Shown here one piece after another: positions 1-5,790 of a stretch of 24,322 nucleotides of DNA (the stretch's first letter is position 1; each line of letters starts with the position of its first letter). Position numbers and translations under genes: made by a program. The DNA comes from Paratissierella sp033809995 (GTDB taxonomy: Bacteria; Bacillota; Clostridia; Tissierellales; Tissierellaceae). The notes beneath the pieces were generated by a model. The model was not told the DNA's origin. It saw nothing but the letters and a program-made list of their open reading frames with translations, and searched no databases. The stretch lies in contig JAPXKQ010000035.1 of NCBI GenBank assembly GCA_033809995.1, positions 1 to 24,322 on the forward strand, given 5' to 3'.

Positions 1-16
1 TCCTAAAGGTGCTATC

Positions 17-274
17 TCACTTTTTTCCTTCATAATATAAGACTGTAATAACTGAATATATGTTTATTATCCCGAAAAGTACAAAAGGACTAGAGAATAT
101 AATAGTTAATATTGGGCCATAACTAACCTGCATTACATCCCAATATTGAGCTGTTCCTATTAATAATAAGGAGCCTACTAACAATAATAATTTTATGTAA
201 TATAAATCTGGATTGTCATTTTTTCTAAGTGTTTTTAGTAAATCCTTTGTTAATTGCAATTTATTCCTAACCAA
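17..274 (-). CDS. Small two-span membrane protein, unknown function
   Basis: This 85-residue protein has a basic, soluble N-terminus (about residues 1-25) followed by two hydrophobic stretches (about 27-44 and 53-78), and it ends in a charged tail. It is therefore probably a small integral membrane protein. The start is a TTG codon preceded by AAGGA at a 5-nt spacing, with no better ATG. It is separated from holA by about 325 bases and has its own possible promoter near the palindrome at 346-360. I do not recognise the family. It could belong with genes continuing past the left edge. Confidence 0.6.
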   Translation of the reverse strand: MVRNKLQLTKDLLKTLRKNDNPDLYYIKLLLLVGSLLLIGTAQYWDVMQVSYGPILTIIFSSPFVLFGIINIYSVITVLYYEGKK

Positions 275-345
275 TGCTTTCCTTATTAATATGCCTCTTT
301 GAACATATTATTATAGAAAATAATTTATACCTTCTAATTAATATA

Positions 346-360
346 TCGTATATTATACGA
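346..360. promoter_or_regulatory. Perfect palindrome, candidate operator
   Basis: TCGTATA, one centre base, TATACGA forms a perfect inverted repeat with 7-base arms. It contains a TATAAT on the minus strand (352-357), about 75 bases before the TTG start of the 85-residue membrane protein. A repressor site over a -10 box would look like this. No good -35 box is visible, so the promoter itself is uncertain. Confidence 0.35.
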
Positions 361-421
361 ATTTGACTTAATATAAATAAAATTTTCTACATGTTGCATG
401 ACTTTACTCAATCTGTCTTAA

Positions 422-450
422 TTGATTAATTTGAATGTTTGTTATATAAT
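422..450 (+). promoter_or_regulatory. Plus-strand sigma-A type promoter
   Basis: TTGATT (422-427), a 17-base spacer and a perfect TATAAT (445-450) face right, opposite to all protein genes. The expected start at about 457 coincides with the first base of the inverted repeat that closes the candidate small RNA. Confidence 0.6.
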
Positions 451-456
451 GGAAAT

Positions 457-600
457 ATCTCTAGTCCTTAAAACATTTTTCCTCATTACTATATAATATA
501 ATGACACTCATTATATAATGAATAAATTACATTTACTAGAGATTCCATATGAAAACAATATAAAACGGAGAGTTAGTAATTACTCTCCGTTTTATATTTT
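457..600 (+). ncRNA. Candidate plus-strand small RNA of about 140 nt
   Basis: A consensus promoter (422-450) directs a start at about 457, and an intrinsic terminator lies at 562-600. The predicted first nine bases (ATCTCTAGT, 457-465) pair perfectly with ACTAGAGAT (535-543), closing a large loop that holds the palindrome CATTATATAATG. No well-placed ribosome binding site and ORF are seen inside. One frame from an ATG at 519 runs through the terminator into antisense holA and is judged accidental. The target is unknown. The RNA overlaps the holA 3' end only through the shared terminator. Confidence 0.5.
562..600. terminator. Bidirectional intrinsic terminator downstream of holA
   Basis: A 12-bp perfect stem (562-573 with 582-593) has an 8-base loop and T-rich sequence on both sides. 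It sits just after the holA stop codon on the minus strand and ends the candidate small RNA on the plus strand. Confidence 0.8.
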
Positions 601-1584
601 CTATTTTTTTATTTCTGCTATAAATAATTCTATAGCTGTTTCAATATGCATTGCCCCAGTTTTTACATTCCTATCAACCTCAGTACATTTATAATACAAA
701 TCTAAAAGTTGTTTTAATGTAAAACTATCACATTGCATAGTTAACTCTCTTGCAGCAAAATCCATAACACCACAAACTTTAGCTATTTCTGGCACAGACA
801 TCTTTTTTTCTAAGCCTTCTTTAACCATAAGTAAAAGTGTTATTTGCCTAATAATCATAGCAAATATCTTATATGCAGGTTCTTTTGTTAATAGGAGCTG
901 CTTATAAGTATTTAATGCTTTTGATACCTCTTTTTTAGATATTTCCTCCATAAGTTTAAAAATTATTACATCTATACTTTGATGGCAAATATCATTAATT
1001 ACATCAATAGAAACATTTCCTGTTCCAACATAACTAAAACATTTTCTTAATTCGTTAGTCATGTTAGTCATGTCTCCACGGACATACCTTATAAAATATA
1101 AAGCAGCCTCTCTTGTTATTTCACAGGAATTGTTTCTTCCCTCTTTTATAATCCATTCAACTAATTGATTTTCACTTAGTGGACCAAATTCACAAATACT
1201 ACCTTCCTTATTAAGATATTTATATAGACCATTTCTCTTATCTATTTCTTCTTCTATAAAAATGATCACTGCTGTATCTGGTATTCTAGATAAGTTATTC
1301 TTTAAGTAATCCCCTTCATCCTTTTTAGATGCAGTTAAAATCTGACTATCTTTAACAAGTATCACTCTTTTATCTGCAAGAAAAGGAATTACTTGTGATT
1401 GATCTATAATTTCTTTAATATCAATATCCTTACCTTGAGAAATACTAGTATTCAACACCTTTTGTTCTCCAGCATATATGCTGAGTATCTTATCTATATA
1501 TAAATCTATAAGATATTTATCACCTGTCCATACATATACTTTCTTTAGACTTCTTTTTTCTATATCCTTTTTTACTTTCAACAT
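601..1584 (-). CDS. holA: DNA polymerase III delta subunit (clamp loader), HolA family
   Basis: This 327-residue protein has the normal length and pattern of the delta subunit, which opens the sliding clamp inside the clamp-loader complex. The clamp-contact segment QVIPFLADKRVILV (residues 64-77) matches the delta 'wrench' motif. A lid-like region around 175-190 (DMTNMTNELRKCFSYV) and the C-terminal collar helices (about 215-325, with EPAYKIFAMIIRQ and MDFAARELTMQC) follow the family. As in delta generally, there is no Walker A. AGGAGG lies 7 nt before the ATG. It is the last gene of the uvrD-like operon and is followed by a terminator. A private delta subunit beside a private DnaN suggests element-specific clamp loading with host tau and delta-prime; that part is inference. 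Confidence 0.85.
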   Translation of the reverse strand: MLKVKKDIEKRSLKKVYVWTGDKYLIDLYIDKILSIYAGEQKVLNTSISQGKDIDIKEIIDQSQVIPFLADKRVILVKDSQILTASKKDEGDYLKNNLSRIPDTAVIIFIEEEIDKRNGLYKYLNKEGSICEFGPLSENQLVEWIIKEGRNNSCEITREAALYFIRYVRGDMTNMTNELRKCFSYVGTGNVSIDVINDICHQSIDVIIFKLMEEISKKEVSKALNTYKQLLLTKEPAYKIFAMIIRQITLLLMVKEGLEKKMSVPEIAKVCGVMDFAARELTMQCDSFTLKQLLDLYYKCTEVDRNVKTGAMHIETAIELFIAEIKK

Positions 1585-1613
1585 AATTCTTCCTCCTTGA
1601 TGATGCCTGCTTA

Positions 1614-1958
1614 TTATCTTTTTAAGATAGTAAATCCATAAACAAATGCTCTTACTTCATTTGGGTACTCAAAACTTACATCAACATTAGATGTATCTTT
1701 CTTTTGCTTATCTAAAACAATTACTGTAGCTTCATCATCTAATGTATGATTAATTAAGTATCCACTATCTTCTACAGGAGCAAAGCTAATATTGCATTTT
1801 ATGGTGTTTCCTAAAAAATTAACTCTGCCCTTGTAATATACCTCCTTATTTTTCCCTATACATTTTGCCTTAAGGGATACAATATGGCCCTCACCTAATC
1901 CTTTTAGAAAAATCTTATTTCCTTCTACCACCTTTACTAAATATAAATGGCCTTTCAT
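1614..1958 (-). CDS. Unknown protein of 114 residues in the helicase-holA operon
   Basis: I do not recognise this protein. It is soluble, mixed alpha/beta in appearance and rich in short hydrophobic beta-like strands (GHLYLVKVV, NKIFLKGLG, HIVSLKAKC), which may be an OB-like or small barrel fold, but this is only an impression. The start chosen is the second ATG of the ATG-TAT-ATG signal: AGGAGG ends 9 nt before it, whereas the first ATG (1964) is only 3 nt away. It lies 30 bases after the helicase stop and 29 bases before holA, so the three are probably co-transcribed and it may serve the replication apparatus. Confidence 0.65.
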   Translation of the reverse strand: MKGHLYLVKVVEGNKIFLKGLGEGHIVSLKAKCIGKNKEVYYKGRVNFLGNTIKCNISFAPVEDSGYLINHTLDDEATVIVLDKQKKDTSNVDVSFEYPNEVRAFVYGFTILKR

Positions 1959-1988
1959 ATACATCTACCTCCTTTAGAATATTAAAAG

Positions 1989-3611
1989 TTAAAATTGAAC
2001 TTCTAAGATTTTAGTACAATGGCCAAAATCAACTTCAATTTTACTTTTCATCTTATCATCAAGAGTAATTAATTGAATTACTCTCCCCTGGCCTAACTGC
2101 GGATGTTCTATTGAATGTTTAGATAGAATTTTAACTTTTTCAATAACATCTCTAAAATCAAGTTCAGCCAAAGTATTATACTGTACATAGCATTTTGGTA
2201 TTTCCGTAATAAACTGAGAAGCTTTATTATTAATCTGCTTATCTTGTACAGTTCTTGTATTGGTATAACTAATATAAAGTGTTTCTTTAGCTCTAGTCAT
2301 AGCTACATACATAACCCTTCGTTCTTCCTCTAACAAGTCTCCTTTTGTCATATAACGACTAGGAAAGCTACCCTGCTCTACTGCAATTAAAAATACATTT
2401 GTAAATTCTAGCCCTTTACTGGAATGTACAGTAAGCAAAGTAACTGAATCTGTATTTTCTTCTTGTTCTTGAAGCTCGGTAATATCTATAGATATACTTT
2501 CAACCGAAAGAGGTTTTTCCCACTTTTCAAGTGTTTTATAAGGTATGCCTGCATTTTCTAAAGCTAACTTAATTCCATCTAAGAACTTATTTGCTCTAAA
2601 CAGAATGGCAAAATCTTTATATCTTGCCTTTTCACATTCTGTCTTTTTTATTATTGTGTTCACAATAAATTCTGCTTCTTCTTCAGAAGTCTCAAATTTA
2701 TTGATAAACACTAAGCTACCTTTATCTTTAGAAGTAAAAACATCCTTTTTTGCCTGTTTGGTATTATTTGTTATTATAGCTTTAGATGCCTGTACAATGT
2801 TCTTAGTAGAGCGATAATTTTCCTCTAACTTAATAACCTTTGCTTTATAATCCTTTTGAAAGTTAAGGATTATATTGATATCTGCCCCTCTAAAACCATA
2901 AATACTTTGATAATCATCACCAACCACACACAAGTTTGAATTACTCTCTTTAAAAAGGGCTTTCAAAAATTTGTATTGTGCAATATTGGTGTCTTGAAAT
3001 TCATCTACCATCAAATACCTTATTTTATTACTCCATCTTCCATATACTTCTGGCTCCTTTAGAATTCTTATAGACTCCAATATAATCTCATCAAAATCAA
3101 TGCGATTATATTGTTGCAATAGCCTTTGGTATTCATGATATATCTTCACTATTCTTTCATCTTCATTATTTACTTGATCTGGAGATATACCACTATACTT
3201 ATACCTGGATATTTGTCTAATGCAATCATTTAAATTCAGGTCAAAGCCTAATCTCTTTATGCAACTCCCAATAATCTTTCCCATATCATACTCAGAAAGT
3301 ATTTCGAATCCGCTCATATATCTAGAGAAGTTAATTTCCTCTCTGATCAGAGATAGTGCAATACTATGAAACGTACCCACTAAAATCTTATGAGTGTGGT
3401 GTGTTGCCTTTTTTATCCTTTCAGAAATTTCGTATGCCGCTTTATTCGTGAATGTTATAATGCAAATATTTTCTTCTTTAATTCCTTGCGACATAATAGC
3501 CTTTGTTCGTTCAACGAGTACTGCTGTTTTTCCCGATCCTGCTCCCGCAAGTACTAAAAGCGGTCCATCCGTACTGCTTACTACCTTTTGTTGCATTGCG
3601 TTAAGATCCAT
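1989..3611 (-). CDS. Short UvrD/PcrA-type superfamily 1A helicase lacking subdomain 2B
   Basis: This is a 3'-5' DNA helicase of the UvrD/Rep/PcrA family by motif content: Walker A GAGSGKT (23-29), motif Ia ITFTNKAA, Walker B DEFQD (203-207), motif III GDDYQSIYGFRGAD (231-244), motif IV EENYRS (263-268), motif V TVHSSKGLEF (394-403) and motif VI MYVAMTRAKE. At 540 residues it is well short of the usual 700 or more. The gap falls between IPY (356-358) and VTLLTVHSS (390), where full-length members hold the roughly 170-residue 2B subdomain. The C-terminus (about 503-540) resembles the Tudor-like PcrA domain known to contact RNA polymerase. The start is the second ATG of ATG-TAT-ATG, 9 nt after AGGAGG. 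It leads the operon with the 114-residue protein and holA. Confidence 0.88.
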   Translation of the reverse strand: MDLNAMQQKVVSSTDGPLLVLAGAGSGKTAVLVERTKAIMSQGIKEENICIITFTNKAAYEISERIKKATHHTHKILVGTFHSIALSLIREEINFSRYMSGFEILSEYDMGKIIGSCIKRLGFDLNLNDCIRQISRYKYSGISPDQVNNEDERIVKIYHEYQRLLQQYNRIDFDEIILESIRILKEPEVYGRWSNKIRYLMVDEFQDTNIAQYKFLKALFKESNSNLCVVGDDYQSIYGFRGADINIILNFQKDYKAKVIKLEENYRSTKNIVQASKAIITNNTKQAKKDVFTSKDKGSLVFINKFETSEEEAEFIVNTIIKKTECEKARYKDFAILFRANKFLDGIKLALENAGIPYKTLEKWEKPLSVESISIDITELQEQEENTDSVTLLTVHSSKGLEFTNVFLIAVEQGSFPSRYMTKGDLLEEERRVMYVAMTRAKETLYISYTNTRTVQDKQINNKASQFITEIPKCYVQYNTLAELDFRDVIEKVKILSKHSIEHPQLGQGRVIQLITLDDKMKSKIEVDFGHCTKILEVQF

Positions 3612-3641
3612 ATACATCTTCCTCCTTTAGAAAATAAAAAA

Positions 3642-3665
3642 GTCTACAAGAATATTCTTGTAGAC
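3642..3665 (-). terminator. Leader terminator abutting the helicase ribosome binding site
   Basis: A perfect 24-base palindrome gives a stem of about 10 bp (GTCTACAAGA with TCTTGTAGAC) with a 4-base loop. It is followed on the minus strand by TTTTTTATTTT (3641-3631) and, 4 bases later, by the AAGGAGG of the helicase gene. It lies downstream of the promoter at 3710-3738, so full transcripts must read through it. Confidence 0.8.
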
Positions 3666-3709
3666 GCGTATAAACTATACTTTTAATAAACATTTTATTA
3701 TCTTTGTAT

Positions 3710-3738
3710 AGTATAACATATTCTAATTATTAAATCAA
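3710..3738 (-). promoter_or_regulatory. Promoter of the helicase-holA operon
   Basis: TTGATT (3738-3733), a 17-base spacer and TATACT (3715-3710) read on the minus strand. The start is expected near 3703, giving about 73 nt up to the terminator T-run. A small hairpin GTATAG-TT-TATAC lies just before the terminator, as in the other three leaders of this type. Confidence 0.7.
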
Positions 3739-3783
3739 TTTTTAGTCCTAAGTAAAAGATAAGTGGTTTATCAATAAGGAGCC

Positions 3784-4155
3784 TTACACAGTATTTAATA
3801 CTTCTGTATTTAATATTTCTACCTTGTCAATTCTCTCATAGGCAACTCTCATTGATTCATTTTCAGATGCTATTAGTATAAATTGATCTAAATCCATTCC
3901 TATTAAACGTCCTGTATGTATCTCGTTAGATACGATAATTCTTATTCTAAAACCTCTTTTAACTACAGTATTTAATAAAGTAAAGGTGTTAATGCAGTAA
4001 TTTTTTAATTGTTGTTCACTAACTAATGGTCTTGGTCGTATGCTTTTATAATAATTAGATAATATATAGAATATGGCATATAAGCCGCTCAGAACAATAA
4101 TTGTTTGGGCAACTGTTAATTTATACATAAATAGTAATTCTGAAATATAATTCAT
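3784..4155 (-). CDS. Membrane-anchored protein with Sm/Hfq-like domain
   Basis: This 123-residue protein has one N-terminal membrane span (about residues 14-34, VAQTIIVLSGLYAIFYIL) followed by a soluble C-terminal part. Residues about 60-118 follow the Hfq/Sm strand pattern: LLNTVV, then IRIIVSNEIHTGRLIG, then DQFILI, then VAYERIDKVEIL. Compare Hfq, with V-N-G-x-x-x-x-G-x-I, D-x-F-V-I-L-L and Y-K-H-A-I-S. The Hfq Lys-His pair is Glu-Arg here. The start used (4155) has AGGAGG at 7 nt; an upstream ATT/ATG-poor extension to 4197 lacks support. It follows a paralogue by 38 bases. The fold call is by eye and function is unknown. Confidence 0.65.
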   Translation of the reverse strand: MNYISELLFMYKLTVAQTIIVLSGLYAIFYILSNYYKSIRPRPLVSEQQLKNYCINTFTLLNTVVKRGFRIRIIVSNEIHTGRLIGMDLDQFILIASENESMRVAYERIDKVEILNTEVLNTV

Positions 4156-4193
4156 ATGTTTACCTCCTTTGCATCTATATTCTATTAAAATCC

Positions 4194-4592
4194 TCAAATA
4201 ATAAGATCATATTCCAATTTTTCAATCATCAATATTTTTTCTATAGGGATAAAAACAGATTTTGATGTACTTGATATTAAAATAGTATTTTCATGATTTA
4301 TACCTATTACAAATCCAACATGATACTCATTTTTCTTTTGATCATCATCTTTTTTTTCTACCATAACACCTACTAACATGCCTCTTTTAAAATCCTGATT
4401 ATGCACATTAAATGATCTAATGTTATATTGTAAATGTTCTTCAGGTGTAGCTATTACTTGTATATTTGTTTTTTCTTTATTATGTTGCTTAATATCTTTC
4501 ACCATTTTACAGATGGTAAACATAAGTAACCCTAACAGAATCACCTGTAATATATTAAGCTTCATATTTAAAAACTCATTTATTAGGATCAT
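4194..4592 (-). CDS. Second membrane-anchored Sm-like protein, paralogue of the next gene
   Basis: This 132-residue protein has a single N-terminal span (about residues 14-30, NILQVILLGLLMFTIC) and a soluble C-terminal part. It aligns with the protein encoded at 3784-4155: F-K-R-G-M in place of V-K-R-G-F, then a strand, then an inserted charged loop (EKKDDDQKKNEY), then HVGFVIGINHENTILISS and IPIEKILMIEKL. The same small-barrel pattern is therefore repeated. The ATG at 4592 is favoured, 8 nt after AAGAAGG; a GTG at 4601 in the same frame is possible. The gene is part of the three-gene operon from 4842. Function is not known. Confidence 0.62.
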   Translation of the reverse strand: MILINEFLNMKLNILQVILLGLLMFTICKMVKDIKQHNKEKTNIQVIATPEEHLQYNIRSFNVHNQDFKRGMLVGVMVEKKDDDQKKNEYHVGFVIGINHENTILISSTSKSVFIPIEKILMIEKLEYDLII

Positions 4593-4608
4593 ATATGTCA
4601 CCTTCTTT

Positions 4609-4842
4609 TTAAAAATCTAAATAATCAGCATCTACATCTTTTACTGATAACCCTATATTAGCTAACTCTTGATCTATTATCTGATTAAGTTGTTTTTGAC
4701 TAAGCCTTATTGCTTTAGGTAGCTTTTTATTATTTTTATCACAGGGCTTAAAAATATAATATTTTATACCCTTTTCTATTACAGTAAATGCTTGTTCTAT
4801 CCAGTATCCTTTATATTGAATCATTAATTTGTCATTTTTCAT
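4609..4842 (-). CDS. Unknown 77-residue protein heading the Sm-like operon
   Basis: This is a small soluble protein with a beta-like N-terminal half (LMIQYKGYWIEQAFTVI, IKYYIFKPC) and a helical, acidic C-terminal half (QKQLNQIIDQELANIGL, DVDADYLDF). No family is recognised. The ATG has an unusually GC-rich upstream stretch, GAGGAGGAGGGGGCGGCCC, in which AGGAGG is repeated. This stands out in very AT-rich surroundings and suggests strong initiation. Its own promoter lies at 4900-4928, and the next gene begins 16 bases after its stop. Confidence 0.65.
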   Translation of the reverse strand: MKNDKLMIQYKGYWIEQAFTVIEKGIKYYIFKPCDKNNKKLPKAIRLSQKQLNQIIDQELANIGLSVKDVDADYLDF

Positions 4843-4899
4843 GGGCCGCCCCCTCCTCCTCGTTGATTAATCACCCTATTATAATATCTTATATTTCAT

Positions 4900-4928
4900 A
4901 TTATATATCATTAACCTTATTTTGTCAC
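4900..4928 (-). promoter_or_regulatory. Promoter of the Sm-like operon
   Basis: GTGACA (4928-4923), a 17-base spacer and TATAAT (4905-4900) on the minus strand give a start near 4893, about 50 bases before the 77-residue ORF. Unlike the four replication-type leaders, no terminator separates it from the gene. The rest of the 248-base gap (4843-5090) holds only the inverted repeat at 5021-5053. Confidence 0.65.
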
Positions 4929-5020
4929 TCATTTTTCAAGGAATAATTAAATATTCTATATTTTTCTCTTGAATAGCATAACCAAAATACAAAAATCTCT
5001 TCATTATTACCTATCATTTA

Positions 5021-5053
5021 TTAAAGCGAGAACACAAAGTATCCTCGCTTTAA
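5021..5053 (-). terminator. Probable terminator of the conjugation operon
   Basis: A 10-bp perfect stem (5021-5030 with 5044-5053, TTAAAGCGAG/CTCGCTTTAA) has a 13-base loop and lies 37 bases after the stop of the last conjugation gene. The T-run after it is weak (CTTTAATAAAT), so termination efficiency is uncertain. Confidence 0.5.
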
Positions 5054-5090
5054 ATGAGATATGAATCATTATTTCAATAGAATAAAGAGT

Positions 5091-5774
5091 TTATTTTAAA
5101 ACTATACGTGCAATTATATAGATAAGCGTATATACAAAACAAACTTTACTAAATCCTATACCGAAGTTCTTTACTATCACAAATTTTTTAGGTGTTAAGA
5201 AGATCAAAATAATGCATATGCTCCATAATGCGACTAAACCTATTTCACCAATAGCATAAAATGCATATACTATACTTATTGGTATCTTACATATGCTATA
5301 TACAATATCTAGTAGTGACCTATTTGTCTTATCAATCTTAGACTTTAGTTTTTCCGTATTAATTTCTATTTCCTCTGGGCTATAAACTTGTGTAGCTTGT
5401 CTTTTTATCCTATCCCCTATAGTATCCTCTTTTTGTGTTTGTTTTTTTTCTTCTGTTTCTTCCTTAGTTTTTCCTAAATCATCTAAGTCGATTTCTTTAG
5501 CCTTCTCTATTTGGTCTTTAATATCATCAAGGTATCCTTTTTGATTCTCCTCACTATCTTCAGTTTGATCTTCTGTTATCTCAGTTGTGTTTTCATTTGC
5601 TTCTGTTACCTCAACTGTTATATCTTCTATTACTTCTGCTGGTGTACTAGCTTTATCTGTAATTTTTTCTTCTTGTTGCTGCTTTGCCTCTCTAATAGTA
5701 TCTAAAGCCGTGTCTGCTTTTACCTGTACCGAAAGTATCATCAACATAAATATTATAAATAAGGACTTTTTCAT
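5091..5774 (-). CDS. Secreted-domain membrane protein at the end of the conjugation operon
   Basis: This 227-residue protein has a signal peptide (residues 1-20, ending VQVKA), then a long Glu/Thr/Lys-rich segment (about 21-145) that is probably exposed and unstructured or coiled, then two membrane spans near the C-terminus (about 160-195 and 208-226). It starts 16 bases after the VirB6-like gene with a weak AGGTG site. The topology and position suggest an accessory part of the secretion channel, but I recognise no family. The tail ends in a single basic residue after the last span. Confidence 0.65.
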   Translation of the reverse strand: MKKSLFIIFMLMILSVQVKADTALDTIREAKQQQEEKITDKASTPAEVIEDITVEVTEANENTTEITEDQTEDSEENQKGYLDDIKDQIEKAKEIDLDDLGKTKEETEEKKQTQKEDTIGDRIKRQATQVYSPEEIEINTEKLKSKIDKTNRSLLDIVYSICKIPISIVYAFYAIGEIGLVALWSICIILIFLTPKKFVIVKNFGIGFSKVCFVYTLIYIIARIVLK

Positions 5775-5790
5775 TCATAGCACCTATCCT

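Noticed and set aside
519..698. Possible hydrophobic plus-strand peptide starting at 519 inside the small RNA
   Set aside because: It lacks a ribosome binding site, crosses a strong terminator and continues as antisense of holA.
4843..5090. Search for an origin of transfer or replication iterons in the largest gaps
   Set aside because: Gaps at 275-600, 4843-5090 and 13140-13362 hold promoters, hairpins and one 16-bp repeat array. No nick-site consensus, DnaA box cluster or relaxase gene was found to support an origin.
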